Assembly (NCBI GenBank): GCA_965230065.1
Contig: OZ245942.1
Span: 6,200,001-6,264,000, forward strand
Direction of reading: 5' to 3'
Length of the DNA stretch: 64,000 nt
Source: G965230065 sp965230065
GTDB taxonomy: Bacteria; Bacteroidota; Bacteroidia; Cytophagales; Cyclobacteriaceae
The position numbers were made by a program, and so were the translations under genes. Below are positions 36,201 to 45,256 of the stretch, piece by piece. Below the pieces are notes generated by a model. That model did no database searches and was not told where the DNA came from. It was given only the letters and a program-made list of their open reading frames with translations. The number at the start of each line of letters is the position of its first letter. Position 1 is the stretch's first letter.

Positions 36201-36635
36201 TCGATTAGTAATTATTTTACTGAAGAAGAACTATTAAATGCCGATACCCTGGTAGCCACTACCTTTGAAACCATTTACTTGCAAAATGAGGGGAATGGCA
36301 ATTTTACCATCAAAAAATTACCTATTGAAGCACAATTTGCCCCTGTTTATGCCATTGCCTCTGATGATTTCAACAGTGATGGAAACATGGACATTATTCT
36401 TGCCGGAAACCAGTCCGTAACACGCGTAAGTACCGGAAAATTTGATGCCAATTACGGTATTGTGCTGGCAGGTGACGGTGCCGGTTCATTCAAGCCCATA
36501 AGTACTTCCATCACTGGACTGATGCTCAGAGGTGACGTCAGAGACATACAGCCCATCAAAATCTCTGGAGAAAATTATTACTTATTCTCTAACAATAAGA
36601 AAGAGGTAAAGTTATATCATATACATAACCAATAG
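33219..36635 (+). CDS. VCBS repeat / CRTAC1 family lipoprotein (copy 1)
   Basis: A 1138-residue surface protein with lipobox LLLLSSC (Cys about 21). It has many FG-GAP/VCBS calcium-binding units of the DxNxDxxxD type (DINNDSLPDIYF, DVNGDGYLDIYV, DIDKDGDIDLFV) in two propeller-like halves. Between them at about 540-625 is an ASPIC/UnbV domain (HYLKVHLEGKGKNTFGIGSK, MPVRGFQSSMPSELVFGLG). Such proteins accompany SusCD pairs in Cytophagales, with a presumed binding role at the cell surface. It carries C8 and G8 homopolymer runs inside an unusual Pro/Gly-rich insert at 33910-33970 (residues about 231-250) that its paralogue lacks. Confidence 0.9.
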   Translation: MKQSFPTLIVCYTSILLLLSSCNQTPTDKLFSKLPASHTHIQFRNVIQESEGFNVLEYGYLYNGGGVAIGDINNDSLPDIYFTGNLVSNKLYLNKGGFSFEDITENAGVKADDAWNTGVTMADVNGDGYLDIYVCRSADTRPASRRNLLFINNGAAPDGNVTFTEKAAAYGIDDPAYSTQAAFFDYDKDGDLDLYLLNHSTQEYAGFNKLTERYKNVMNPQLGDKLYRNDSPPYPPQGAGVDTGDTGGGRVFTDVSQEAGIIQNVLGFGLGVIITDFNQDHWPDIYVANDYNEEDYFYINQQDGTFSEALDANFGHVSLFSMGCDGADINNDLRPDIVTLDMLPEDNTRLKMSLGPENYDKYNQLISSGFYPQTMRNMLQLNVGSSPRVGKQKGEVHFSEIGELSNIASTDWSWAALLADFDNDGWKDLFVSNGYMRNYLDMDFLTYVVNEKVKSQQENQEVAVMEIIEKMPSIEVENYMYKNNKDLTFRKVTEAWGLGGASVSNGAAYADLDNDGDLDLIVNNVNEEAYVYRNNGELHNQNHYLKVHLEGKGKNTFGIGSKVYIFADGQQQYQECMPVRGFQSSMPSELVFGLGSATQIDSIQVIWPDSSTQILHDISVNQTLTLKQEKAVIIKGSHTKPIQTIFQETDTNLGIDYQHQENDFLDFKRDRMLPQGISNLGPKIAKGDINNDGLEDVFIGGAKGSSGKLYQQTQNGEFVDISGNSFVQHKESEDTDAVFFDADGDQDIDLYVVSGGSDFSENSPDLQDRLYINDGKGYFTSTPLALPRMYTSGSSVTADDIDKDGDIDLFVGGRLIPEKYPLSPRSYLLKNNGNGKFEDATTALCPDLLHPGMVSDVAFTDLNDDNLPDLVVVGEWTGIGIYINNEIEGFIKNEAAALTATKGWWHSIHTNDFDNDGDTDLVLGNFGNNNPYQPTSEQPARLVYKDFDNNGSVDPIFTYFLDGKEVFAYSRDELIGQIASKKKNFPDYASFAQASISNYFTEEELLNADTLVATTFETIYLQNEGNGNFTIKKLPIEAQFAPVYAIASDDFNSDGNMDIILAGNQSVTRVSTGKFDANYGIVLAGDGAGSFKPISTSITGLMLRGDVRDIQPIKISGENYYLFSNNKKEVKLYHIHNQ

Positions 36636-36794
36636 GCATTTTAAATTTTACCCATGATTTTACTTAAATTACCATTCGTTACAATACTGTTAGTGTCTTT
36701 CGTTAATCAAGTTATTTACATAATTTTCCTATATTACTTATAGCAATTAGAATGTTATGAAAGGTGGTTTGTTTGTATATTATTTTATTTTAAC

Positions 36795-36814
36795 TAAATT
36801 ATGCAAACATAATT
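36795..36814. promoter_or_regulatory. Perfect 8-bp dyad upstream of second SusC gene
   Basis: AAATTATG (36795-36802) and CATAATTT (36807-36814) are a perfect inverted repeat with a 4-nt spacer, 66 nt before the start of SusC copy 2. The location is similar to that of the dyad before copy 1 but the sequence differs. It is a candidate regulator site; being A+T-rich, it may also be chance. Confidence 0.35.
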
Positions 36815-36879
36815 TCACATTAATAACACTCACCCAATGAAAGCTTTAAACTATCAATTCTAACTTAAATTCTTTTCAC

Positions 36880-39800
36880 ATGAGGAACATGTACACCTTT
36901 TTTTTCATCTTAATTGTGTTGGGAGCGTTGGTCAGTCCGGCAGCATTACTAGCACAAGATGCCACGGTAAGTGGCAAGGTTACCGGTGAAGGTGAAGGCC
37001 TTCCTGGTGTCAATATTTTAGTGCAGGGTACTACCATTGGTACGGTCACTGATATTGACGGGAACTACAGCATTAACACCGAAGGAGACAACCCTGTACT
37101 GGTTTTTTCATCAGTAGGCTATCAAACCATGGAGGTTCCCGTAAATGGCAGGTCTATTGTAAATGTAGACCTTGAAGTAGACCTTACTCAACTAGGTGAA
37201 GTAGTAGTTACCGCCCTGGGTATTGAAAAAGACAGAAAAGCGTTGGGCTATTCTGTGGGCGAAGTAGACGGGGAGGAATTAAGCCAGGCAAAAGAAGTAA
37301 ACTTCATTAACAATTTGCAAGGAAAAGTGGCAGGCGTAAATATTACCCGCCCAGCTTCCGGCCCCGGAGGATCAGCCAGGGTAATCATTCGTGGTAACAG
37401 CTCTATCAGTGGTACCAACCAACCCCTGTATGTTATTGACGGTGTTCCTATGAACAATAGCAACCTGGGCGCTTCAGGAGCCTGGGGTGGCAGGGACTAC
37501 GGCGATGGGATTTCCAATCTGAACCCTGATGATATCGAATCTATCTCTGTTTTGAAAGGCGCTAACGGGGCAGCACTATACGGTGAAAGAGGGGCCAATG
37601 GCGTAATTTTAATCACTACAAAAACCGGAAAAGGTAAAGGTAAAATGGAAGTAAGCTTAAACTCAAGTCTTACTTTTGGCAAAGCTTCTGTGCTTCCTGA
37701 ATTCCAGAATACTTACGGGCAAGGATTAAATGGTGAATTCACCCACCTGAGAACGGCAGATGGTAACATTGTAGTTAATGATGGAAGTGCAACAGGTACT
37801 CCGCAGGGGTTCCCCGCACCTACCGGAGGGGCACCAGAAGGACCGCCTTCCTGGGGACCCAGGATGGAAGGGCAGGAGTATATTGATGTTTTTGGACAAA
37901 GAAGGCCTTTCAGCCCCCAACCTGATAATTATGAAGACTTTTTCGATACGGAAAAAATTGCATCTACGACCCTCAATATTGCAGGTAGCAACGATCAGTT
38001 CAATTACCTGTTTTCAGGCTCCTATATGAATAATAAAGGGTTATTGCCTACCAATGAACTGGACAGGTACACGGCTAATATCAGGGTGGGTGCCAGGCTT
38101 TTTGAGAAACTCACCGCAGATGTGAAACTTAACTACATCCGGCAGGAATCGGTTAACCGGCCAAACCTTACGGATGAGCAACAAAATGTCGCCTATGCCC
38201 TCCGGTATATCCCCAGGGATTTGCCCCTCAGTAGTATAGAAAAATACCAAATTGATGCTGAAGATCAGGTAGCAATGCAAGGACTTTTCCCGGATGCCCA
38301 ATTGCAAACAGGCTATGAACGGCATTGGTCGAGTGGTACTTTCACAGGAAACCCATACTGGTCAGTAAATAAAGTACACAATGAAGATACCCGCGACCGA
38401 ATCATCGGGATGGCCCAACTGAAATATGACTTTACAGACTGGCTCTCATTGAGCGGTAGGGTTGGTACTGACTTCACTACCGAACAACGGTTTGAATATC
38501 AGGATATTGGTACCAAAGTGGGGCCGCAAGGCAGTATTGAAGAACGGGTATACCGCATCAGGGAAACCAATGCTGATTATTTACTGAGTGCCAATAAGCA
38601 AATTGCTGAGGATTTATTTATTTCTGCGAACTTAGGTGGAAACTTAAGGCTGAATGAAGTAAGACAAGCAGGTTACAGCGGTAACACGTTTTCCATTCCC
38701 AACTTTCCTGTTATCACCAATGCTACCAATGATGCTGATATATTTAGTTTAAGTAAATCTAAAATCACTTCAATTTATGGGTTCGGACAATTTGGGTATA
38801 AAGATTTCTTATTCCTTGACTGGACTGCACGCAATGACTGGTCGTCTTACCTGGAAGATGGGTACAATTCTTTCTTTTACCCCTCTATCAGTTTAAGTGC
38901 CGTTATTTCTGAAATGGTAGAATTACCTGCCGCTATCAGTTTTGCCAAATTAAGAGGTTCCTGGGCACAGGCCGGAAGTTCAGGCGACCCTTATCAAACG
39001 CGGGGGACTTATAGCCTGGGCCTGGCTTTCCAGGGGCAGTTAACAGCTTCTTTTGCCAACACAGTTCCTTTCACTGAATTGCAAAATGAGTTAACGACCT
39101 CTTTTGAAGTTGGAACTGATTTACAGTTTTTTAATAACCGTTTAGGTATTGACTTTACCTATTATTCACAATTCACCGAAAATCAGATCATCAGCTTATC
39201 CATTCCCTGGTCAACCGGCTATGCCTCCCGCAGGTCTAATGTGGGCCGGATCGATAACAAAGGAATTGAGTTACTTTTAACGGGTTCTCCTGTCAGAACT
39301 ACCAATGGATTCAACTGGGATGTCACTTTTAATTTCACCCATAACAATTCAGAATTGGTAGAAATTATTGATGGTGTGGATCGCTTAAATACGGGTAATG
39401 CAGACAGAAACCTCAATACTTTTACAGATGTTGGGGAACCTTTCGGGCAGGTATACTCCCGGCAGTCTTATGTTTATGATGACGATGGAAACAGGCTGAT
39501 CAATCCTACCACCGGATTGCCAATACGTGGCCCCGGAAGGTTGATTGGTAATGCACTTCCCGACTGGATGGGTGGTTTGCGTAACGAATTCAGCTTCAAG
39601 GGCATTGATCTCAGTGTGTTTTTAGACATCAAACAAGGTGGAGACATTTACTCTCAGTCGAACATGTACATGACTGTTTACGGTACGGGAGCCTGGACAG
39701 AAGCCAACAGAGAAGGTGGTTTCGTTGCTGAAGGCATGGTTGCGCAAGAACAATCCGATGGCAGTTGGGTTTCTACGGGCCAGCCAAATACCCAGGCAAT

Positions 39801-40131
39801 AACAGCACAGGAATATTGGCTCAATGCAGTACCAGGTTCAACTACCGCCATTGCTGAAGAATTTTTGTATGATGGCAGTTACATCGCATTGCGAGAGATA
39901 GTGCTGGGATATACTTTACCCCAAAACCTGTTATCCAACCTTCCTTTTACATCCATAAGAGTAGCCGTAACAGGCAGAAACCTTGGATATTTACAAAAAA
40001 ACACTCCGGGTTTCGCTCCAGACGCCTTTGTATTTAATAGGGAAACCAATACCGCTGGTGCCATTGCCCTGGAGAGCATGTCTTTCCCTACCAGCAGGTT
40101 GATAGGATTCAATCTTAATCTGAAATTTTAA
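36880..40131 (+). CDS. SusC/RagA family TonB-linked outer-membrane protein (copy 2)
   Basis: A 1083-residue SusC homologue with signal peptide ending near ALLAQD. Its CarboxypepD_reg-like domain (LPGVNILVQGTTIGTVTDID) is nearly the same as in copy 1. The plug contains QLGEVVVTALGIEKDRKALG, GNSSISGTNQPLYVIDGVP and IESISVLKGANGAALYGERG then GVILITTKTGK. The barrel ends in FNLNLKF. Unlike copy 1, the early extracellular segment (residues about 285-350) is rich in Pro and Gly (GTPQGFPAPTGGAPEGPPSW), suggesting a different ligand loop. Its SusD follows by 24 nt. Confidence 0.95.
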   Translation: MRNMYTFFFILIVLGALVSPAALLAQDATVSGKVTGEGEGLPGVNILVQGTTIGTVTDIDGNYSINTEGDNPVLVFSSVGYQTMEVPVNGRSIVNVDLEVDLTQLGEVVVTALGIEKDRKALGYSVGEVDGEELSQAKEVNFINNLQGKVAGVNITRPASGPGGSARVIIRGNSSISGTNQPLYVIDGVPMNNSNLGASGAWGGRDYGDGISNLNPDDIESISVLKGANGAALYGERGANGVILITTKTGKGKGKMEVSLNSSLTFGKASVLPEFQNTYGQGLNGEFTHLRTADGNIVVNDGSATGTPQGFPAPTGGAPEGPPSWGPRMEGQEYIDVFGQRRPFSPQPDNYEDFFDTEKIASTTLNIAGSNDQFNYLFSGSYMNNKGLLPTNELDRYTANIRVGARLFEKLTADVKLNYIRQESVNRPNLTDEQQNVAYALRYIPRDLPLSSIEKYQIDAEDQVAMQGLFPDAQLQTGYERHWSSGTFTGNPYWSVNKVHNEDTRDRIIGMAQLKYDFTDWLSLSGRVGTDFTTEQRFEYQDIGTKVGPQGSIEERVYRIRETNADYLLSANKQIAEDLFISANLGGNLRLNEVRQAGYSGNTFSIPNFPVITNATNDADIFSLSKSKITSIYGFGQFGYKDFLFLDWTARNDWSSYLEDGYNSFFYPSISLSAVISEMVELPAAISFAKLRGSWAQAGSSGDPYQTRGTYSLGLAFQGQLTASFANTVPFTELQNELTTSFEVGTDLQFFNNRLGIDFTYYSQFTENQIISLSIPWSTGYASRRSNVGRIDNKGIELLLTGSPVRTTNGFNWDVTFNFTHNNSELVEIIDGVDRLNTGNADRNLNTFTDVGEPFGQVYSRQSYVYDDDGNRLINPTTGLPIRGPGRLIGNALPDWMGGLRNEFSFKGIDLSVFLDIKQGGDIYSQSNMYMTVYGTGAWTEANREGGFVAEGMVAQEQSDGSWVSTGQPNTQAITAQEYWLNAVPGSTTAIAEEFLYDGSYIALREIVLGYTLPQNLLSNLPFTSIRVAVTGRNLGYLQKNTPGFAPDAFVFNRETNTAGAIALESMSFPTSRLIGFNLNLKF

Positions 40132-40155
40132 TCTTGAATCTAAAAACTAGACACA

Positions 40156-41670
40156 ATGAAAAAAATATATATATTCTTTCTCACAGTAGGCATACTTATT
40201 TCCTGTACGGAAAATTTTGAAGAGATCAATACCAGGCCCGATCAACCAACCACAGTGCCTGCAGAGTTCCTGTTTTCCAGAGTACTCAAAGATTCTTTTA
40301 GAAACCAGGGCAGTTGGTGGACAACCACGGTACTGCAATGGGGCAACTGGATTCAGCACTATGGCAATGCCAATGCAGGATTTACCACAGCCCACTATTT
40401 GTATATTGATGGGTACAGTGAAAGTTTCTGGAATTTTCATTATGAACTTTTGCTTGATTTACAAAAAGCCAAAGAACTGGCACAGGGTCAAAATACAGAT
40501 GATGCTTTGCGGGTAAAGTTGGCCATGTTCGAGATTCTGGAAATTACAGTTTGGCAGCGGTTAACTGATATGATGGGGGCTATTCCCTACACAGAAGCCC
40601 TGGGAGGCTCAGAAAATGTTACTCCTGTGTACGATACCCAAGCATTCATTTATGCTGACCTCATCAGCAGGATAGATGTTGCCGTTTCGCAATTAAATCC
40701 TTCAGACTTCCCGTATATGGGTGCGGCTGACTTTTTCTATGGAGGAAATGTAGAAAATTGGATTAAGTTTGGGAACTATATAAAATTGAGGTTAGGCCTC
40801 AGACTAAGCGAAGTAGATCCTGGGTTGGCCCAGTCTACAGTAACCGCAGCTATGGGCAGCCTGCTTCCTAACGGCAACGATGATAATGCCCAGTTGCTAT
40901 TATTCGGTGGTTCCGATAATGCCAATAAACACCCCATGGTTGAGCTTTATTCCAGAGGTGAAGCCGATGCCCCATTTGTGGGTGAAGCATTGGTCAATAC
41001 TTTAATAGCTTTAGATGACCCCAGGCTTCCGATTATGATTGAGCCAACGGTTGATTCCCAAGAGGCAGGAACACCTGTATATAACGGAATACCTCCGGCC
41101 CCTTCTGCCGAACAATATGCCGAAATCAATGCCAATCAGAATGCTTATTCCCGTCCGAACCGCACTTATTATACCAGCGAAGATTTCAATAAGCCGCTGA
41201 ATGCCCTGACTTTTGCAGAGGTAAACTTTGCCAAAGCAGAAGCAGCTTTAAGAGGGTGGGGAGGAAATGCAGCCGAAGCACAAACCTATTTTGAAGAAGG
41301 CATAAGAGCTGCCATGACAATCTCTCCTTTTTCAGAAGCTGGCCTCACTGATGCAGAAATTGATGCCTATATTGCTACCAATGGCACCTTAACGGGTTCC
41401 ATGGAAGAGCAAATGGATCAAATCTTGACGCAGAAATGGATCAATTTCTTTGTAGATCAATCTGATGAAGCTTATAGCGAATGGAGACGAACAGGCTATC
41501 CGCAGCTTACGCCCGGTTTAAACCAGGGTGAAACCAACGGCACCATTCCTACAAGGCTAAAGTATGTAAATAATGAGGAATTGTTAAATACAGCAAATTA
41601 CAATGAAGCTGTTTCCCGCTTAAATGATGGGGATTCTTATACCTCCAAAGTTTGGTGGGATGTAAATTAG
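40156..41670 (+). CDS. SusD/RagB-like lipoprotein (copy 2)
   Basis: A 504-residue lipoprotein (MKKIYIFFLTVGILISC, Cys about 17) of the SusD-like_2 branch: NFEEINTRPDQPTTVPAEFL near the N-terminus, then LTDMMGAIPYTEALGGSENV and a typical end, VWWDVN. Aromatic residues early in the mature part (NQGSWWTTTVLQWGNWIQHY) may contribute to sugar stacking. It pairs with SusC copy 2, and a strong terminator follows 37 nt after the stop. Confidence 0.93.
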   Translation: MKKIYIFFLTVGILISCTENFEEINTRPDQPTTVPAEFLFSRVLKDSFRNQGSWWTTTVLQWGNWIQHYGNANAGFTTAHYLYIDGYSESFWNFHYELLLDLQKAKELAQGQNTDDALRVKLAMFEILEITVWQRLTDMMGAIPYTEALGGSENVTPVYDTQAFIYADLISRIDVAVSQLNPSDFPYMGAADFFYGGNVENWIKFGNYIKLRLGLRLSEVDPGLAQSTVTAAMGSLLPNGNDDNAQLLLFGGSDNANKHPMVELYSRGEADAPFVGEALVNTLIALDDPRLPIMIEPTVDSQEAGTPVYNGIPPAPSAEQYAEINANQNAYSRPNRTYYTSEDFNKPLNALTFAEVNFAKAEAALRGWGGNAAEAQTYFEEGIRAAMTISPFSEAGLTDAEIDAYIATNGTLTGSMEEQMDQILTQKWINFFVDQSDEAYSEWRRTGYPQLTPGLNQGETNGTIPTRLKYVNNEELLNTANYNEAVSRLNDGDSYTSKVWWDVN

Positions 41671-41707
41671 CATACCTTTTTAAAGGTATTAATTTGAAAT
41701 CCAGATT

Positions 41708-41750
41708 AGCTTCCCTTTCTAGGTTTTTATAGAAAGGGAAGCTTTATTTT
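41708..41750 (+). terminator. Rho-independent terminator after SusD copy 2
   Basis: AGCTTCCCTTTCTA (41708-41721) and TAGAAAGGGAAGCT (41730-41743) make a perfect 14-bp stem with an 8-nt loop and a T-rich tail (TTTATTTT, 41743-41750). The VCBS copy 2 gene starts 71 nt further on, so its expression needs read-through or its own promoter. Confidence 0.93.
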
Positions 41751-41821
41751 ATGGGCCATGATAATTTCCTAAATTTATAGAAAGATAAATGTAAGCGATG
41801 CTAAATTATCAAACTTACACC

Positions 41822-44800
41822 ATGATTTCCATGCAATGCAAAAACCACAAAGTATTCTTATACTTTATCATTATTTTCAGTCTGTCATTTACAACGGCAT
41901 CTTATTGCCAGCAAAAAACAAACAAGGAAGAACAAACCATGTTCACCTTGCTTCCTTCTCAATCCACTAATATAGATTTTAATAATAAGCTGGTAGAAAA
42001 CGAAAAAATCAACATCCTGACTTATGAATATTTTCACAATGGCGGAGGTGTGGCTATTGGTGATGTCAACAATGACGGATTATCAGATATTTACTTTACT
42101 GGCAACCTGGTGCCCAATAAGCTCTATCTCAACCAGGGAAATTTGACATTCAAAGACATTACCGAACAGGCCAAAGTCGCAGGATCCCAAGGCTGGAATA
42201 CCGGCGTAACCATGGTAGACATCAACCAGGACGGATGGCTGGATATTTATGTTTGCCAATCTGGCGATGTGCCTGCTCCATACAGGGCCAATCAATTATT
42301 TGTAAACAATGGCAGGGCTGCCTCCGGCAAGGAAACAACATTCACAGAAATGGCAAAAGAATTTGGCATTGCCGACACAGGTTATGCCACCCAGGCCTCA
42401 TTTTTTGACTATGACTTAGACGGTGATCTTGACCTGTTCATATTAAACCACAATATCAAACCCATTGCTGATTTCAGTCCTACCCAGGTGCGATCTACAC
42501 ATGACCCAAACATTGGTGACAAATTATACAGAAATGATAATGGAAAATTTACGGAAGTTACACAAGCCGCTGGTATTAAAACCAACCCCATCGGTTATGG
42601 TTTAGGCGTTTCTGTAGGAGATGTTAATAACGACCAGTGGCCTGATATTTATGTTGCCAATGACTTTATCGAACATGATTACCTTTATATTAATAATGGG
42701 AAAGGCCCTGATGGGGAGGTTTCTTTTACCGAGTCTGTAAAAACATCTTTTCCACAAATATCCCAGTTTTCTATGGGTACTGACATTGCTGATTTTAACA
42801 ATGACGGGTGGCTGGATATCATTTCTGTAGACATGGTGGCTGAAGATAATTACAGGCAAAAAACCACCATGCGCCCGATGAGCCGAGCTAATTTCAATTA
42901 TGCTGTTGCGGATGGGTTCCACTACCAATACATGCACAATGCATTACAACTTAACAGAGGCACTCCCTTTGTAACCTCTCTTGAAGGCGAAAAGAAGAAG
43001 GTACTGTTTAGCAACATTTCAAAGTTAGCAGACGTGTCTAACACTGATTGGAGCTGGGCACCCCTATTCGCTGATTTAGATCTGGACGGCCATAAAGATT
43101 TGTTAGTAACCAATGGCTATAAAAGAGATATTTCCAATAAAGATTACGGCTTACTCGAAAAAGAGAAACTGCAAGAGTACAAGGAGGGTAAAATTACTAA
43201 TCAGCAATTGTTTTCTGAATTATTAGAAGCAGCTCCGGTTACCAAAATTTCTAACTATGTTTTTAAAAATAACGGGGCCATTCCTGGCCGGAACTACACT
43301 TTTAGTAAAAAAACTGATGAATGGAATTTTAATCATAAAGCTTTCTCAAATGGTATGGCATATGGCGACCTTGACAATGACGGTGATCTGGATATTGTTA
43401 TCAATAATATTGACGATGCAGCTTTCGTCTATCAAAATAACGCAAGGGAAAAAGATGAAAATCATTTTATCAAAGTAAAACTGAAAGGCTCTGCCAGCAA
43501 TGTGAATGGCTTAGGAGCCAGGATGGTCATCAGGACAAAAGATAAAGAGCAAGTCTTTGAACACTATGTTACCAGAGGCTTTCAGTCCAGTGTAGATTAT
43601 GGCATTGTTGCCGGACTGGGGAAGCAAACAAAAATTGATGAGATAGAAATACAATGGCCTGATGGCAAGAAGCAAATACAAAAAAATGTAAAAGCCGATC
43701 AGGTTATCACAATAGATTATGACAAAGCAAAAACTCCTTCCCCAAATGCAGATACCCCTCCCCCCCTTTTTTCTGACGTAACACAACAACTTAATCTTCA
43801 ACACCGCCACCTGGAAAATGATTTTGATGATTTTGAGTTTGAAGTATTGTTGCCCCATAAAATGTCAGAATTTGGCCCTTACCTATCAGTAGGGGATGTA
43901 AATGGTGATGAACTGGATGATTTTTTTATTGGCGGGCCTACCGGGTTACCAGGCAGTTTATATATTCAACAAAATGATGGGGCTTTTGAAAATAAACCAG
44001 CACAACCCTGGCTGATACATAGCATGAGTGAAGATATGGGATCGGCCTTGTTCGATGCAGACAATGATGGAGACCTGGATTTGTATGTAGTGAGTGGTGG
44101 CAATGAATTTATCAGGGGAGAGCCACAACTACTGGATCGTTTGTATATCAACGACGGAACCGGAAATTTCAGTTTTAGTGAAGGAAGCATTCCCGCAATA
44201 GGAAGCAGTGGCTCAGTAGTGAAACCTGCCGATTTTGACAATGATGGAGACCTGGATTTGTTTATTGGAGGAAGAATGATGCCACGGGGTTACCCGCTTC
44301 CTACCAACAGTTACCTGCTGAGAAATAATAATGGTACGTTTGAGGATATTACCGCTGAACATGCCATTGAACTGCAACAAATAGGGATGGTAACAGATGC
44401 TATTTGGACTGACATTAATCAGGACGATTATCCGGACTTGATACTTGCAGGTGAATGGATGCCCATAACCATAATGATTAATGATGAAGGCAGGCTTACC
44501 CGCACTGAAAACTCGGGGTTGGAAGATACTCAAGGGTGGTGGTTTTCATTGGCACAAGGTGATTTTGACCGAGACGGGGATGTAGACTTCATTGGAGGTA
44601 ACCTGGGATTGAATTATAAATATAAAACATCCAAAGAAGCACCTTTTCAGGTGTACCTTAACGATTTTGACCAAAATAACACTTTAGATATTGTATTGGG
44701 CTATTTTAATGATGGTGAACTCTTTCCGCTCAGAGGCAGAGAATGTTCGGCTGAACAAATGCCTTTCATCAAGAAGAAATTCCCCTCCTATGACCTCTTT

Positions 44801-45256
44801 GGCCAGGCTTCTCTCAAAGAAATTTATGGTAACGAAAGCCTCAGCTCATCTTATCATTTAAAAGCTAATACTTTTGCTTCCTCTTATATTGAAAATCTGG
44901 GAAATGGAAAGTTCAGGGTTATCCCCCTTCCCATCGAGGCACAGTTTTCAGCCATCAACGGTATTGTCGTGGATGATTTTGATGATGATGGCCATCTGGA
45001 TTTACTCACTGCCGGAAACTTATATGCTTCTGAGGTAGAGACACCAAGAAATGATGCCGGTGTAGGGTTGTACCTGAAAGGAAATGGCAAAGGAGAATTT
45101 ACAACGATCAATGCCACAGAAAGCGGGCTGTATTTACCCTATAATGTAAGAAGTCTGGCTCTCTTCAACTCAGTTTCTGCCGGAAAAACTATTTTAGTGG
45201 GCAATAATAATGATTACATGAAAATAATTAAACCGACTGCAACCCTATTGAAATGA
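41822..45256 (+). CDS. VCBS repeat / CRTAC1 family protein (copy 2)
   Basis: About 1144 residues; the start is 41798, 41822 or 41831, all before the same signal peptide, which ends near TASYCQQ. It is a paralogue of the 33219 protein with the same order: propeller of DxNxDxxxD repeats (DVNNDGLSDIYF, DINQDGWLDIYV), ASPIC/UnbV domain (HFIKVKLKGSASNVNGLGAR, YVTRGFQSSVDYGIVAGLG), then a second propeller ending DDFDDDGHLDLLTAGN. No clear lipobox, so it may be secreted rather than lipidated. Its stop overlaps the ATG of the CBM9-like gene (ATGA), so translation is coupled and this module joins the catabolic genes downstream. Confidence 0.9.
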   Translation: MISMQCKNHKVFLYFIIIFSLSFTTASYCQQKTNKEEQTMFTLLPSQSTNIDFNNKLVENEKINILTYEYFHNGGGVAIGDVNNDGLSDIYFTGNLVPNKLYLNQGNLTFKDITEQAKVAGSQGWNTGVTMVDINQDGWLDIYVCQSGDVPAPYRANQLFVNNGRAASGKETTFTEMAKEFGIADTGYATQASFFDYDLDGDLDLFILNHNIKPIADFSPTQVRSTHDPNIGDKLYRNDNGKFTEVTQAAGIKTNPIGYGLGVSVGDVNNDQWPDIYVANDFIEHDYLYINNGKGPDGEVSFTESVKTSFPQISQFSMGTDIADFNNDGWLDIISVDMVAEDNYRQKTTMRPMSRANFNYAVADGFHYQYMHNALQLNRGTPFVTSLEGEKKKVLFSNISKLADVSNTDWSWAPLFADLDLDGHKDLLVTNGYKRDISNKDYGLLEKEKLQEYKEGKITNQQLFSELLEAAPVTKISNYVFKNNGAIPGRNYTFSKKTDEWNFNHKAFSNGMAYGDLDNDGDLDIVINNIDDAAFVYQNNAREKDENHFIKVKLKGSASNVNGLGARMVIRTKDKEQVFEHYVTRGFQSSVDYGIVAGLGKQTKIDEIEIQWPDGKKQIQKNVKADQVITIDYDKAKTPSPNADTPPPLFSDVTQQLNLQHRHLENDFDDFEFEVLLPHKMSEFGPYLSVGDVNGDELDDFFIGGPTGLPGSLYIQQNDGAFENKPAQPWLIHSMSEDMGSALFDADNDGDLDLYVVSGGNEFIRGEPQLLDRLYINDGTGNFSFSEGSIPAIGSSGSVVKPADFDNDGDLDLFIGGRMMPRGYPLPTNSYLLRNNNGTFEDITAEHAIELQQIGMVTDAIWTDINQDDYPDLILAGEWMPITIMINDEGRLTRTENSGLEDTQGWWFSLAQGDFDRDGDVDFIGGNLGLNYKYKTSKEAPFQVYLNDFDQNNTLDIVLGYFNDGELFPLRGRECSAEQMPFIKKKFPSYDLFGQASLKEIYGNESLSSSYHLKANTFASSYIENLGNGKFRVIPLPIEAQFSAINGIVVDDFDDDGHLDLLTAGNLYASEVETPRNDAGVGLYLKGNGKGEFTTINATESGLYLPYNVRSLALFNSVSAGKTILVGNNNDYMKIIKPTATLLK

